Assembly (NCBI GenBank): GCA_913061415.1
Contig: CAJXUD010000014.1
Location: forward strand, 23,366 to 87,365
DNA length: 64,000 bases
Reading direction: 5' to 3'
DNA from: an uncultured Oleispira sp.
GTDB taxonomy: Bacteria > Pseudomonadota > Gammaproteobacteria > Pseudomonadales > Oceanobacteraceae
The translations under genes and the position numbers were made by a program. The notes under the pieces were generated by a model, which worked only from the letters and a program-made list of their open reading frames with translations, was not told the DNA's origin and made no database searches. Below, piece by piece: positions 45,741 through 55,825 of the stretch. Numbering within the stretch: the first letter of the stretch is position 1; every line of letters starts with the position of its first letter.

Positions 45741-46961
45741 TCAACCAAAGTCATCCAACATGATGTTCTCAGGTTCAACACCCATGCTTTCTAGCATAGA
45801 GATTACCGATTGGTTCATGATAGGTGGACCACACATGTAGAACTCACAATCTTCAGGGGCTGGATGATCTTTCAAGTACTCTTCCAACAATACGTTGTGG
45901 ATGAAACCTGTTAAACCTTCCCAGTTATCTTCTGGTTGTGGATCAGACATGGCTACGTGCCATTGGAAGTTCGGGAACTCCGCGGCTAGGCCGTCATAAT
46001 CTTCTTTGTAGAATAACTCTTTCAAAGAACGAGCACCGTACCAGAAACTGATCTTACGATCTGACTTCAAGCGCTTAAGCTGATCAAAGATGTGCGAACG
46101 CATTGGGGCCATACCAGCACCACCACCTACGAAAACCATCTCTGCATCGGTTTCTTTAGCGAAGAATTCACCAAATGGACCGTATACCATCACCTTGTCG
46201 CCTGGCTTCAAGTTGAATACGTAAGAAGACATGATACCTGGGTTAATACCGGTCGTGCCTGGAGGTGGCGTTGCAATACGAATATTGAACTTCACAACAC
46301 CCTGCTCTTCTGGGTAGTTCGCCATAGAGTAAGCACGAATCGTATCTTCAGTATTGATGCACTTATGCTCAAAGAACTTAAAGTGTTCCCAATCACCACG
46401 ATATTGTTCTTCAATATCGAATTCAGAGAAATTAATCTCGAACGGAGGACACTCAAGCTGAACATAACCACCGGCGCGGAAGTCAACAATTTCACCTTCA
46501 GGCAAACGCAAGGTCAGCTCTTTAATGAAGGTTGCTACGTTAGGATTCGATTCAACAATCGTTTCCCACTTCTTAACACCGAATACTTCTTCAGGAACTT
46601 CTACTACCATGTCCTGTTTAACAGGAACCTGGCAGGACAAGCGCCAGCCTTCACGGGCCTCGCCTTTAGTGAAGTGTGATTCTTCAGTTGGCAGCATAGA
46701 GCCACCACCATCAGTCACTTTACACTTACACTGAGCGCAAGTACCACCACCACCGCATGCAGATGATAGAAATACTTCGTTAGCCGCAAGTGTTTGTAAC
46801 AACTTACCGCCCGCTTCGGTTTCAACAGTTTTTTCACCGTTGATAACAATTTTTACATTGCCTGAGCTAACTAATTTAGCTCGGGCGCTTAAGATGACTG
46901 CCACCAAAGAAAGTACGATGACAGTAAACATCACAACGCCGAGGATGATCTCTTTATCCAC
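45741..46961 (-). CDS. nqrF: Na+-translocating NADH:quinone oxidoreductase subunit F
   Basis: 406 residues. One N-terminal membrane segment and a [2Fe-2S] ferredoxin domain ([15 protein letters not shown]) precede an FAD domain (RAYSMANYP) and an NADH-binding domain ([19 protein letters not shown] near the C-terminus). This is the electron entry subunit. It is the last gene of nqrABCDEF; apbE and nqrM, often downstream, are absent here. Confidence 0.97.
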   Translation of the reverse strand: MDKEIILGVVMFTVIVLSLVAVILSARAKLVSSGNVKIVINGEKTVETEAGGKLLQTLAANEVFLSSACGGGGTCAQCKCKVTDGGGSMLPTEESHFTKGEAREGWRLSCQVPVKQDMVVEVPEEVFGVKKWETIVESNPNVATFIKELTLRLPEGEIVDFRAGGYVQLECPPFEINFSEFDIEEQYRGDWEHFKFFEHKCINTEDTIRAYSMANYPEEQGVVKFNIRIATPPPGTTGINPGIMSSYVFNLKPGDKVMVYGPFGEFFAKETDAEMVFVGGGAGMAPMRSHIFDQLKRLKSDRKISFWYGARSLKELFYKEDYDGLAAEFPNFQWHVAMSDPQPEDNWEGLTGFIHNVLLEEYLKDHPAPEDCEFYMCGPPIMNQSVISMLESMGVEPENIMLDDFG

Positions 46962-46973
46962 TGTAACTACTCC

Positions 46974-47588
46974 TTATAGTGACACGCCAGAGAACGACAT
47001 AAAGCCAAGAGACATCAAACCAACTGTGAAGAAGGTAATGCCCAAGCCTTGAAGTCCTGCTGGAACGTCGCTGTATTTCATTTTTTCACGAATACCTGCC
47101 AATGCAGTAATCGCTAATGCCCAACCTACACCCGCACCAATACCGTAAACGGTTGATTCTGCGAAATTGTAATCACGCTCTACCATGAATAAAGATGCAC
47201 CCATGATGGCACAGTTCACGGTAATCAAAGGTAGGAATACACCCAAAGCGTTATAAAGAGCAGGTACATACTTATCTAGGAACATTTCCAAGATTTGTAC
47301 GATGGCTGCAATTACACCAATGTAGGTTAATAGACCCAAAAAGCTCAAATCAACCGATGCGTATTCAGCACCCATCCAAGCCCAAGCACCTTCTTTCAAA
47401 ACGTAAGTATAAATCAGGTTGTTAATTGGCACGGTGATCGCAAGTACTACAACAACTGCAACACCAAGGCCAATAGCCGTTTGAATTTTCTTAGAGATGG
47501 CCAAAAAGGTACACATACCTAAGAAAAACGCTAATGCCATGTTCTCTACGAATACGGCTTTAATGAACAAACTAATATAATGTTCCAT
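46974..47588 (-). CDS. nqrE: Na+-NQR subunit E
   Basis: 204 residues with six membrane helices, homologous to RnfA/NqrE. It starts with [26 protein letters not shown], whose Cys is the intramembrane Fe-centre ligand typical of NqrE. Its ATG overlaps the nqrD stop by one base, and 12 bases separate it from nqrF. Confidence 0.96.
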   Translation of the reverse strand: MEHYISLFIKAVFVENMALAFFLGMCTFLAISKKIQTAIGLGVAVVVVLAITVPINNLIYTYVLKEGAWAWMGAEYASVDLSFLGLLTYIGVIAAIVQILEMFLDKYVPALYNALGVFLPLITVNCAIMGASLFMVERDYNFAESTVYGIGAGVGWALAITALAGIREKMKYSDVPAGLQGLGITFFTVGLMSLGFMSFSGVSL

Positions 47589-48247
47589 TAGTGCTGCTCC
47601 GAGTTAACTGTATTAGGCAAGATTTTGAAATCTGGCTGCTCAACTTGTTCAGTCTTCCAGGTACGAAGTGCCCAGATGAACAAACCAATAATAAAGAAAG
47701 CACTTGGTGGCAATAACAACAGACCGTTTGACTGATACCAACCACCGTTAGTGATTAATGGTAAAATTTCAAAACCAAACAAGTTACCTGCACCAAACAA
47801 CTCACGAACTGTAGCAACCACAATCAATACAACTGAGTAGCCAAGGCCGTTACCGATACCATCGAAGAAGCTCATCACTGGGCCGTTCTTCATAGCGTAC
47901 GCTTCTGCGCGCCCCATAACGATACAGTTAGTAATAATCAAACCCACGAAAACCGAGAGCTGCTTACTGATTTCATAAGCATACGCTTTCAAAATTTGGT
48001 CAACCACGATTACCAAAGACGCAATAATGATCATCTGCACGATGATTCGAATGCTGTTTGGAATGTGATTACGAATTAACGCAATACCAAAGTTAGAACA
48101 AGCCGTAACGGCGGTTAATGCGATACACATCACCATCGTCACTTGCAAACTGGTGGTTACAGCCAACGCCGAACACACACCTAAGATTTGTACTGCAATC
48201 GGGTTTTGGGAAAAAACCGGTTCAGTAATGACAGATTTAAGAGACAT
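47588..48247 (-). CDS. nqrD: Na+-NQR subunit D
   Basis: 219 residues, six membrane helices, NqrD/RnfE family. Landmarks are [16 protein letters not shown] near the N-terminus and [12 protein letters not shown] in the middle. It partners NqrE in forming the iron-containing centre and the Na+ path. Overlapping start/stop codons with both neighbours (TAATG-type) indicate translational coupling. Confidence 0.96.
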   Translation of the reverse strand: MSLKSVITEPVFSQNPIAVQILGVCSALAVTTSLQVTMVMCIALTAVTACSNFGIALIRNHIPNSIRIIVQMIIIASLVIVVDQILKAYAYEISKQLSVFVGLIITNCIVMGRAEAYAMKNGPVMSFFDGIGNGLGYSVVLIVVATVRELFGAGNLFGFEILPLITNGGWYQSNGLLLLPPSAFFIIGLFIWALRTWKTEQVEQPDFKILPNTVNSEQH

Positions 48248-49044
48248 TAAGCACCCCCAGCTTTAGCAGTTGATAAGAACTTGCCGAACGCATCGTTACC
48301 TAACCAAAAATTAACAAGGTTAGAAACACCACGACTGGTCAAGGTTGCACCCGATAAGCCATCAACGCTGTTCACATCGCCAGGCGCTGCTTTGCCCTTA
48401 ACAACCTGAATCGCTAACTCACCTTTTGCATCATATAATTTTTTACCAACCCACTGAGCTTTCCAAGATGGGTTATCCACCTCGCCACCTAGACCTGGTG
48501 TTTCAGCGTGAGAGTAAAAGCCTAAACCAACGATAGTTTCAAGATCGCCTTCAAGGGCAACAAAACCATACAAGGTAGACCATAAGCCATATCCATGAAT
48601 AGGAAGCACCATTGTCTCTACCACACCGTCTTTTTCAACAGTATAAATAGCGGCAAACTTCTCTAAGCGTCGGATACTTGCGATATCTTTAACAGGATCA
48701 AGCTTCTCAGATAACGCAGGATCTTTTGAAGACTTCTTCTGATCAAACGCTACAGGGTTATAACCTGCTGCTTTGATTTCAGCCAGCTCAGCATCCGTCG
48801 CATACGTGCTTGTTTCCAAGTTAACAATACGCGTCGTGATTTGCTTGAACTGCTCTTCAACAGACTCACCTTCAACAAGAAGGCCAGCAGCTGCCAAGAT
48901 GTTTTTGTTTTTGTCTAATTGCTTATTAGCAATTTGTAGAGGCTTCAGCGATACCGCTGCACCTGCCACAATAATAGAACAAAACAAACACAATAAAATG
49001 GCAACCAATAGTGTTTTTTGAATTGAATCGTTATTACTAGCCAC
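48247..49044 (-). CDS. nqrC: Na+-NQR subunit C
   Basis: 265 residues. It starts at GTG 49044, with GGAG eight bases upstream; the frame extends to 49080 but without support. There is one N-terminal membrane segment. The periplasmic domain carries the covalent FMN attachment motif SGAT (Thr at about residue 234, [12 protein letters not shown]). The flavin is attached by ApbE, whose gene is not present in this window. It overlaps nqrB by eight bases. Confidence 0.96.
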   Translation of the reverse strand: MASNNDSIQKTLLVAILLCLFCSIIVAGAAVSLKPLQIANKQLDKNKNILAAAGLLVEGESVEEQFKQITTRIVNLETSTYATDAELAEIKAAGYNPVAFDQKKSSKDPALSEKLDPVKDIASIRRLEKFAAIYTVEKDGVVETMVLPIHGYGLWSTLYGFVALEGDLETIVGLGFYSHAETPGLGGEVDNPSWKAQWVGKKLYDAKGELAIQVVKGKAAPGDVNSVDGLSGATLTSRGVSNLVNFWLGNDAFGKFLSTAKAGGA

Positions 49045-50239
49045 GAGCCATTCTCCGTTTAATATTAGCTTGCACGACAAAATGGTCGATTAGCGGTGCG
49101 AACAAGTTAGCAAACAAAATAGCCAACATCATACCTTCAGGGAACGCTGGGTTGATCACACGAATCATCACCACCATGAAACCGATCAAAGCACCAAAGA
49201 AGTACTTACCAAAATCCGTCATAGAAGCTGATACAGGGTCTGTCGCCATAAAGATCATACCAAAGGCGAAACCACCCAATACTAAGTGCCACGTCCAGTC
49301 CACTGCAAACATAGGGTTCGTATCCGAACCGATCGCATTGAATAGTAAAGAGGTAGCAATCATACCGATCATGACACCGGTAACGATACGCCAGGAAGCA
49401 ATACCCATTACCAATAGAACCGCACCACCGATGAAGATAGCGAGAGTCGATGTTTCGCCCACAGAACCTTGGATCGTACCGATGAACGCATCCATCCAAG
49501 TAATTCCTGAATCAAGAATACCCTGAATACCGCCTTCGTTAGCAAGACCTAGAGGCGTTGCACCCGAAACACCGTCAGCCGCTGTCCATACTGCGTTACC
49601 CGACATTTGAGCAGGATAAGCAAAGAATAAGAAAGCACGACCGGTAAGCGCTGGGTTCAAGAAGTTTTTACCCGTACCACCAAAGATCTCCTTACCGACA
49701 ACCACACCAAAGGTAATACCTAAAGCAACCTGCCATAAAGGAATAGACGGAGGAAGAATCAACGCGAATAACACAGACGTTACGAAGAAACCTTCGTTAA
49801 CTTCGTGTCCACGAACCGTGGCAAACAAGACTTCCCAGAAACCACCCACGATAAAGACAACCGCGTAGACAGGTAAAAAGTAAGCTGCACCAAAGACAAT
49901 ATTGTCCCAAATACTTCCTGCGTCATGGCCTGCACCTAGTAATTGAACTAGGCATTCACGCCAGCCTTCAATTAACGTTGCATCACCGGCAATTGCCATA
50001 TTAGCTTGTAGGCCAAGGTTATACATACCAAAGAACATCGCTGGGAAAGTACATACCCAAACTGTGATCATGATACGCTTAAGATCGATACCGTCACGAA
50101 CGTGAGACGTATTATTAGTTACATTCGGTGGAGAATATAACCCTGTATCAAGCGCTTCATAAAGCGGATACATTTTTTCAAAGCGACCACCCTTCTCGAA
50201 GTGAGGAGCTGCGCTATCTAATAGTGAACGTAGACCCAT
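49037..50239 (-). CDS. nqrB: Na+-NQR subunit B
   Basis: 400 residues, about ten membrane helices, NqrB/RnfD family. The covalent FMN motif SGAT is at about residue 225 ([11 protein letters not shown]). It also binds riboflavin and the quinone and forms the main Na+ channel. It follows nqrA with a two-base gap and overlaps nqrC. Confidence 0.97.
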   Translation of the reverse strand: MGLRSLLDSAAPHFEKGGRFEKMYPLYEALDTGLYSPPNVTNNTSHVRDGIDLKRIMITVWVCTFPAMFFGMYNLGLQANMAIAGDATLIEGWRECLVQLLGAGHDAGSIWDNIVFGAAYFLPVYAVVFIVGGFWEVLFATVRGHEVNEGFFVTSVLFALILPPSIPLWQVALGITFGVVVGKEIFGGTGKNFLNPALTGRAFLFFAYPAQMSGNAVWTAADGVSGATPLGLANEGGIQGILDSGITWMDAFIGTIQGSVGETSTLAIFIGGAVLLVMGIASWRIVTGVMIGMIATSLLFNAIGSDTNPMFAVDWTWHLVLGGFAFGMIFMATDPVSASMTDFGKYFFGALIGFMVVMIRVINPAFPEGMMLAILFANLFAPLIDHFVVQANIKRRMARG

Positions 50240-50241
50240 TA

Positions 50242-51576
50242 TCAGCCCTCCTGTTCGATGCGAGTTAAGTTAGTGCGCAAGATAGGACCAAACTCATACT
50301 TGCCTGGGCAGGTATAGCTGCATAACGCCAAATCTTCTTCGTCTAACTCTAAAGCGCCTAAATTTACAGCCACTTCCATATCTTCAACAATCAATGCGCG
50401 AAGCAATTGCGTTGGTAAGATATCTAATGGCATCACACGCTCATACGTTCCTACTGGAACCATTGCGCGCTCACTACCGTTGGTAGACGTGCTGAAATTA
50501 AACGTTTTGTTTAAGAAGCGAGAGATGTAAATCGGCATAACCGAGAAACGCTCAAAACCAGGGCGAAGGTAATGCAACATCGGACGATCACGCCCTTCTT
50601 CTAATACAGAAACCTGATTATGGAAACGGCCTAAAAATCCAAGACCTTCCGCAGCAGTACGGCCACCGAATACAGAACCGGAAATCATACGATTTTCGCC
50701 TTCCGCCAATTCGCCAGCAGTAAGCTCAGCTAAGTTAGCACCTAATACAGTACGAACTAAACGAGGCTTAACAACCTGTGGACCTGCTAAAGAGATCACG
50801 CGCTCCGAATTTAACAAACCAGTTGTAAATAACTGGCCAATCGCAATCACATCTTGGTAGCCAATGCTCCAAACTGTTTTAGAAGCGCTTGCCGCATCCA
50901 GCTTATGGATGTGCGTACCAGCCAAACCTGCAGGGTGTGGACCAGAGAATTCTTCTGTTGTTTCAACACCCGCTGAAGGAATGTTGGCACCAGGGGCTTT
51001 ACATACAAAGACTTGACCATCGGTCAAACGCTTTAGTATTTGCACACCGGCTTTAAAAGCGTCAGCTTTCTCAGCAATAACCAGCTGAGGATCTGCGGCT
51101 AATGGATTAGTATCCATCGCGGTAACAAAAATAGACGCTGGTATTGTATCGAGTGCGGGTGCTTTTGAATATGGACGTGTACGTAACGCTGTCCATAAAC
51201 CAGAATCGACTAAATTCTGCTGAACCGCTTCACGGCTCACTTCATTTAGTTTATCTGCTGCATAGCTTTGAAAAGTAATTTCGTCATTACCTTCAACTGT
51301 TACTACCACAGAAAGAAATACGCGTCGGTCGCCACGATTGATAGCCTTTACTACACCGCTCGCAGGAGCAGTATATTGGACACCAGCCGTTTTCTTGTCA
51401 GTAAAAAGTACCTGACCTTTTTTGACTCGATCACCTTCTTTCACAACCATCGTTGGCTTCATGCCAACATAGTCTGGACCCACAACAGCAACTTCTGTTA
51501 CTGCATTAGCCTGACTAATCGATTGCTCGGGAGTACCAGTGATGGGTAAGTCGAGACCTTGTTTAATATTGATCAT
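50242..51576 (-). CDS. nqrA: Na+-NQR subunit A
   Basis: 444 residues, soluble cytoplasmic subunit that helps quinone binding. Landmarks are [33 protein letters not shown] and [16 protein letters not shown] at the C-terminal end. It heads the nqrABCDEF operon. AGGC lies upstream of the ATG. The 250 bp before it, AT-rich on the nqrA side, should contain the operon promoter. Confidence 0.97.
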   Translation of the reverse strand: MINIKQGLDLPITGTPEQSISQANAVTEVAVVGPDYVGMKPTMVVKEGDRVKKGQVLFTDKKTAGVQYTAPASGVVKAINRGDRRVFLSVVVTVEGNDEITFQSYAADKLNEVSREAVQQNLVDSGLWTALRTRPYSKAPALDTIPASIFVTAMDTNPLAADPQLVIAEKADAFKAGVQILKRLTDGQVFVCKAPGANIPSAGVETTEEFSGPHPAGLAGTHIHKLDAASASKTVWSIGYQDVIAIGQLFTTGLLNSERVISLAGPQVVKPRLVRTVLGANLAELTAGELAEGENRMISGSVFGGRTAAEGLGFLGRFHNQVSVLEEGRDRPMLHYLRPGFERFSVMPIYISRFLNKTFNFSTSTNGSERAMVPVGTYERVMPLDILPTQLLRALIVEDMEVAVNLGALELDEEDLALCSYTCPGKYEFGPILRTNLTRIEQEG

Positions 51577-51897
51577 ACGTCTTGCCTAACCACAGTTATA
51601 TGCCGCCTACTGCTTTTAATAAAAACCTATTCTCAGTTGTTTAATATTTACACTAAACAGCTAGAAATAATTTTTTATTTAGAAACAAATACTTGGCCTA
51701 TTATATTTAGTTAAAAAATCGCGCTAAGTATAAAGATGACAATTCCTTTTTTCCACCTAAATGCTGTTAAAAGCCTTGATTAAGCTCAATCGGCTGTATA
51801 GAACCGCCTTACTGTACAAAGCTTAGACAAAAAAAAGCCGTTGCGGGCTGGCAACGGCTTCTTTTTATTTATTTTCTACTCAACCAACAGCAACCAA
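51577..51897. other. Intergenic region between nqrA and gap
   Basis: 321 bp. The part next to nqrA (51577-51730) is very AT-rich and must hold the nqr promoter, but no clear -35/-10 pair can be chosen. The part next to gap contains the gap terminator (51828-51859). No RNA gene or ORF is visible. Confidence 0.5.
51828..51859 (-). terminator. Terminator of gap
   Basis: A 9-bp perfect stem (AGCCGTTGC / GCAACGGCT) with a GGGCTG loop is followed on the minus strand by a run of eight T. It lies 38 bp past the gap stop. Confidence 0.9.
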
Positions 51898-53349
51898 TTA
51901 TTTTGCCGCTGGGTAAGTTGGGTAGAAAACACCGCACATTTGCTGTGCAATACGCACAACCTGACGGCTATAACCAAACTCGTTATCATACCAAACATAT
52001 AGATTAACGCGTTTATCAGCGGTAATCGTTGCTTGTGCATCGACGATACCAGCATGAGAGTTACCTACGAAGTCAGTCGAAACAACTTCAGGAGAGTTAA
52101 CCCAATCAATTTGCTTTTGAACTTCTGAGTGCAAAGACACATCACGAAGATAAGCGTTAACGCCTTCAGTCGTAATATCTTTCTTTAAGTTCAATGATAA
52201 AATCGCCATAGAAACGTTTGGCGTAGGAACACGAATCGCGTTACCCGTTAGCAAACCTTCCATAATAGGAAGTGCTTTAGCAACTGCAGAAGCCGCGCCT
52301 GTTTCAGTGATAACCATGTTCAATGCCGCAGCACGGCCACGACGGTCACCCGCGTGATAGTTATCAATCAAGTTCTGATCGTTAGTATACGAGTGGATGG
52401 TTTCAACGTGGCCATTAACAATGCCATATTCATCATTGATCACTTTCAATACAGGCGTAATAGCGTTGGTAGTACAAGACGCGGCTGACAATACTGTATC
52501 AGTCGCTTCGATATCGCCATCGTTGATACCATAAACGATGTTTTTGATATCGCCTTTACCAGGGGCCGTAAGCAATACGCGAGAAGCACCCTTAGCTTGC
52601 AAATGACGTTCAAGACCTGCTTGATCACGCCAAATACCTGTATTATCGATTACTAATGCGTTATCAATGCCGTAAGCGGTGTAATCAACTTCTTCAGGTG
52701 CATTTGAATAGATGATCTGAATGTAGTTACCGTTAGCAACGATTGCATTCTTTTCTTCATCAATAGAGATAGTACCGCGGAAAGAACCGTGGATAGAGTC
52801 ACGACGTAATAAGCTTGCACGCTTCTCAAGATCTTTACCTTTACCCTTACGAACAACGATTGCACGTAAACGCAGGCCATTACCACCACCAGACTTTTCA
52901 ATCATGATGCGCGCTAATAAACGACCAATACGACCAAAACCGTAAAGAACAACATCACGGTTCTCTTTAGTCGCAGAGCTGCTTTCACCAAGAACATCAT
53001 TTAGCTCTTCGTTCAAGAAAGTCTCAAGGTCACGACCATTTGCTTCATTACGGAACTTAACCGCTAGCTTACCCACATCAATGTGAGCACGATCTAGATC
53101 CATAGCCATCATTGCCTTAACGATTGGAAAGGTATCCAATACAGACAATTCTTGGTCTTCCATGTGACGAACAAAGCGGTGCGCTTTTAACAAATCAATA
53201 ACGGAACGGTTAATGATTGGGCGACCGTATACAGAAGTAACAATGTTCTTCTTACGGTACAAAGCACCAACCATCGGAATCATCGCTTCAGCGGTTGATT
53301 CGCGATCTGTCCAGTCCAGCATGCAAGCATCAGTCATATCTTGGCTCAT
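51898..53349 (-). CDS. gap: Glyceraldehyde-3-phosphate dehydrogenase, long form with N-terminal extension
   Basis: 483 residues. The first about 130 residues (LDWTDRESTAEAMIPMVGALYRKKN, RHMEDQELSVLDTFPIVKAM) are an extension absent from the 330-residue GAPDH; the GAPDH core follows, with NAD site LYGFGRIGRLLARI and the catalytic Cys in SAASCTTNAITP (about residue 291), and HSYTNDQNLIDNYH. This long form is typical of Pseudomonas and Vibrio relatives next to mfd. AAGG lies before the ATG. It makes or uses 1,3-bisphosphoglycerate; the role of the extension is unknown. Confidence 0.93.
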   Translation of the reverse strand: MSQDMTDACMLDWTDRESTAEAMIPMVGALYRKKNIVTSVYGRPIINRSVIDLLKAHRFVRHMEDQELSVLDTFPIVKAMMAMDLDRAHIDVGKLAVKFRNEANGRDLETFLNEELNDVLGESSSATKENRDVVLYGFGRIGRLLARIMIEKSGGGNGLRLRAIVVRKGKGKDLEKRASLLRRDSIHGSFRGTISIDEEKNAIVANGNYIQIIYSNAPEEVDYTAYGIDNALVIDNTGIWRDQAGLERHLQAKGASRVLLTAPGKGDIKNIVYGINDGDIEATDTVLSAASCTTNAITPVLKVINDEYGIVNGHVETIHSYTNDQNLIDNYHAGDRRGRAAALNMVITETGAASAVAKALPIMEGLLTGNAIRVPTPNVSMAILSLNLKKDITTEGVNAYLRDVSLHSEVQKQIDWVNSPEVVSTDFVGNSHAGIVDAQATITADKRVNLYVWYDNEFGYSRQVVRIAQQMCGVFYPTYPAAK

Positions 53350-53688
53350 GGGTCTACCTTTCCATCTATATAATACATTTCAATGAGGACGCTCTCCGGC
53401 AATCCCCACCATCAAAATTAGGGCGCAAATTATGCCTGTTCTGGCTTGTTTTGACAATCCAAAGTCTTAAATGGTGTATCGATTTTAGCGTTTTTATTGA
53501 TAATCAAGGTGAAACTAGCGATATTAAAGAGGAGAATTCTTAGCGTTAAAGCAGGAAAGCAATGCTACAAAGCATAAAAAAACGCCGTTACCTTACAATA
53601 GGGGACGGCGCTTTAGCGTTTACAATGCATGATACAAGCCGACTCAAAAATGACTCAGTAAGTACCACGAGCAGCCAGTAACAGAGTA
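53350..53688. other. Intergenic region between gap and the K/E-rich gene
   Basis: 339 bp. It holds the terminator of the K/E-rich gene (53576-53613) and otherwise promoter-type AT-rich DNA before gap. A reading frame of 82 codons crosses into the gap 5' end on the other strand but shows no family. No RNA gene is apparent. Confidence 0.5.
53576..53613 (-). terminator. Terminator of the K/E-rich secreted protein gene
   Basis: CGCCGT and ACGGCG form a 6-bp core that can be extended through CC/GG pairs, followed on the minus strand by seven T. The stem is short. Confidence 0.65.
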
Positions 53689-54129
53689 CTAGCTACCAAA
53701 TTGCCACCATTTTTTCTCTTTCTTTTCTTCTTTCTCTTTTTTCTCTTTAACTTTTTCTTCTAGCGCTTCTGTTTTTTCAGCAACAACTTCCTTAGCCTGC
53801 TTAACTTTTTCTTCTTTAACGTCATTCATCTCAGCCGCTTTTTCAGCCGTTGACTCTTTGGCCTCTTCTAGCTTCTGCTCGCCCTTCATTTTTAAGGCTT
53901 TAAGCTCTTCTTTCTTCTCTTTCTTTTCTTCTTTAGTCATTTTTAATAACTGACTTGCCTTCTCTTTCATCTCACCGGCTTTTTCTGAAGCAGTTTCACC
54001 CGCTTCAGCAGCCATTTCTTTTGCTGCTGCAAGCTTTTCTTTACCAGCATCAGCCCACTCAGAGGTATCAGCCATAACTGGTGCAATGCAAGCACCCATT
54101 AAAACAACAGCCGCAATATTCTTTTTCAT
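53689..54129 (-). CDS. Secreted Lys/Glu-rich coiled-coil protein (LEA-like)
   Basis: 146 residues from the ATG at 54129, with AAGGA six bases before it. A signal peptide (about residues 1-20, ending at VMA) is followed by an almost purely charged alpha-helical sequence (AAKEMAAEAGETASEKAGEMKEKA, then K/E blocks), ending in WWQFGS. The 11-residue-like Ala/Lys/Glu/Thr pattern resembles LEA or apolipoprotein-like helices. No family is assigned with certainty. It might be a periplasmic stress-protective or scaffold protein. Own terminator; monocistronic. Confidence 0.75.
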   Translation of the reverse strand: MKKNIAAVVLMGACIAPVMADTSEWADAGKEKLAAAKEMAAEAGETASEKAGEMKEKASQLLKMTKEEKKEKKEELKALKMKGEQKLEEAKESTAEKAAEMNDVKEEKVKQAKEVVAEKTEALEEKVKEKKEKEEKKEKKWWQFGS

Positions 54130-54354
54130 TATCAATCCTTAAATCTAGTTTTTTATTTTTCTAGGTTTATTTTTAGTCGGTTTAAATTAGAGGTGCATAG
54201 GCATAAATACACGGTGCATCATTCAAAAACACAGGTGCTTCAGAACTACTTAACGCCATAGTAATTGAAAAACACCCTCAGAAAAACCCACCAAATGCAG
54301 GGTTATTCAAAGGCTACACACCACAAACAACCCACACTTTGTTACCAGCTCCTA

Positions 54355-54404
54355 ATCCGCTACACTAGGCGTCATTTGCTTTGCACTTTAAATTTGTCAT
54401 TTTA
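54355..54404 (+). repeat. 50-bp direct repeat, left copy
   Basis: It begins ATCCGCTACACTAGGC and ends AAATTTGTCATTTTA. It is identical to 55762-55811 by base-by-base reading. Confidence 0.92.
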
Positions 54405-54412
54405 CCCACCCA

Positions 54413-54943
54413 TTATTCAGACTTAGCAGCAACAGCAAATATCAAATCGGTAATAGCACTTCTTTTTATAGGGTCACGTGCCTTATCAAGTTTCTGTGAA
54501 AGCTCAAGAGGTGTTAATGCATAGTTTTTATCAACCTGAGTTGGGTTTGCGCCTTTATTTAATAAATATTTAACGAGCTCAACATCATTCAATACTATTG
54601 CAGCATGCAAAGGTGTCAGACCATCAACATTACTTAAAGCATTGATCGACACCCCCTTTGACAAAAAATAGTCTAAATACAGGTACCTTTTACTATCTCC
54701 CTGAATTCCAAACAAAAATGATAATCCAGCATTAGATTCCAAAGCCTGAACATCATCCGCTGTCGCTCGATAATTCAGTAGGTATCGCTCACACAACACA
54801 CTAGGTATATAGTGAGCCTCGCCTTCATCACTACTGCATATAATAATATCTTCAATACCACTTCCCGTGAGTGAGTACAGCGCCACTGAGAAGTATGCGA
54901 TAACGCAAAATAATGGAATGAAGATATACAATGTTTTTTTCAC
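54413..54943 (-). CDS. Membrane-anchored ankyrin-repeat protein
   Basis: 176 residues from GTG 54943, which follows the upstream stop codon by one base and has GGGG five bases before. The longer frame to 55024 overlaps the upstream gene. A single membrane segment (VKKTLYIFIPLFCVIAYFSV) is followed by an extracytoplasmic part with ankyrin repeats: a weak one near residue 90 (YLDYFLSKGVSINA) and a clear one (TPLHAAIVLNDVELVKYLLNKGANPTQVD). Small membrane-anchored ankyrin proteins can be immunity or adaptor proteins; the role here is unknown. Coupled with the gene upstream. Confidence 0.75.
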   Translation of the reverse strand: MKKTLYIFIPLFCVIAYFSVALYSLTGSGIEDIIICSSDEGEAHYIPSVLCERYLLNYRATADDVQALESNAGLSFLFGIQGDSKRYLYLDYFLSKGVSINALSNVDGLTPLHAAIVLNDVELVKYLLNKGANPTQVDKNYALTPLELSQKLDKARDPIKRSAITDLIFAVAAKSE

Positions 54944-54944
54944 G

Positions 54945-55415
54945 TTAACCCCAAACAACCTGTCTATCAGATTCATTAATTGCAAGCACACCAAAATAAT
55001 GCTCTTCCAATTTTGCAATACCATTCACATGTAAGATCAGTACGCGCCCAAATGACCACTCTAGCTGCTGACGAACTCTTTCATAAATTTTGATAGACAT
55101 TAAATCCTGGGAATTTGCATGCTTAAACCAATGCTTCATAGATTTCTTACCAAACTTCGCCAAAACTTTCTTAACCCCAGATCGAGGATTCGTTACTGCG
55201 CGAAAAAGAGAGTCCATAAACCCAAATTCATAAGAAGCATCAACAGCCTCAAGAAGTAACCCTTGTGCAAACTCTCGAACAGAGTCCGTAATGTTTAATG
55301 AGTCAATATTCTCATGTTGTTTTTTGAAGATGAATTTAAGAATATGAATCGTTTCTTCTTCATTAAAAACAAGCTCACTTCTGTCGAACTTCCTTAGCTG
55401 TAAACGCTTACTCAT
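54945..55415 (-). CDS. Unrecognised 156-residue protein, island gene
   Basis: 156 residues, start ATG with AAGGGA six bases before. It has no signal peptide. Mostly helical with basic patches, and a C-terminal segment VRQQLEWSFGRVLILHVNGIAKLEEHYFGV that looks like a compact domain. No family is recognised. It is translationally coupled to the ankyrin gene (stop codon one base before the ankyrin GTG), so the two form a two-gene unit carried in the 50-bp-repeat island. Confidence 0.7.
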   Translation of the reverse strand: MSKRLQLRKFDRSELVFNEEETIHILKFIFKKQHENIDSLNITDSVREFAQGLLLEAVDASYEFGFMDSLFRAVTNPRSGVKKVLAKFGKKSMKHWFKHANSQDLMSIKIYERVRQQLEWSFGRVLILHVNGIAKLEEHYFGVLAINESDRQVVWG

Positions 55416-55825
55416 ATTTAGTCCCTTAATAAATTACACACTACGACTTAAAACACCACCCTATACAACAATGACAAAAGGTAATGCTAGATTGCAAAAT
55501 AAGTCGTAAGAAAATGGTTTTCCCTGCGACAGGAGCTAATTCTACAGAAACAAAAGAGTGGCTGCACCCATACCAGTGGGTGAGATTCCCCACCAAATTC
55601 AACCTGACCTGTTATCACTCAAACCATAATAACGTCTAAAATTCACCACAATAGACCCTCAACACTAAACCTACGACAATATCCTATGATTTCAGTACAG
55701 CTGAATTACATTTATCCAACATTCTCAGTTTTTATCTTCCACCCTTTGTAACACTGCCCGCATCCGCTACACTAGGCGTCATTTGCTTTGCACTTTAAAT
55801 TTGTCATTTTAAGAAGAGCCACTCG
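55416..55825. other. Intergenic region: island promoter side and mfd upstream DNA
   Basis: 410 bp. From 55416 to 55761 is the 5' flank of the two-gene island, with the island promoter expected here; a GC-rich set of overlapping short hairpins (CACCCA/TGGGTG at 55565-55582 and GTGGG/CCCAC next to it) is the only distinct structure. The last part (55762-55811) is the right copy of the 50-bp repeat. AAGAAGAG then precedes the mfd ATG. Confidence 0.5.
55762..55811 (+). repeat. 50-bp direct repeat, right copy, directly upstream of mfd
   Basis: Identical to the left copy at 54355-54404. It ends 14 bases before the mfd ATG and so is likely part of the mfd promoter/leader. Confidence 0.92.

Larger units (their letters stand above)
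54355..55811. mobile_element. Island of two genes between perfect 50-bp direct repeats, upstream of mfd
   Basis: The 50-base sequence at 54355-54404 recurs exactly at 55762-55811, spacing 1,407 bp. The right copy lies 14 bases before the mfd start and is therefore native mfd upstream DNA; the left copy lies beside the 3' end of the ankyrin gene. Between them are two genes on the minus strand and no transposase or recombinase. A weaker match continues for about 25 bases on the distal side. The arrangement is what a site-specific insertion or a duplication-mediated event would leave. The mechanism is unknown. Confidence 0.7.

Noticed and set aside
46092..46679. 195-codon ORF antisense to nqrF
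   Set aside because: nqrF is a certain gene; the antisense frame shows no family and reflects codon use.
54405..55761. Island as integron cassettes
   Set aside because: No GTTRRRY/RYYYAAC pair or hairpin at its borders; the flanks are long direct repeats instead.
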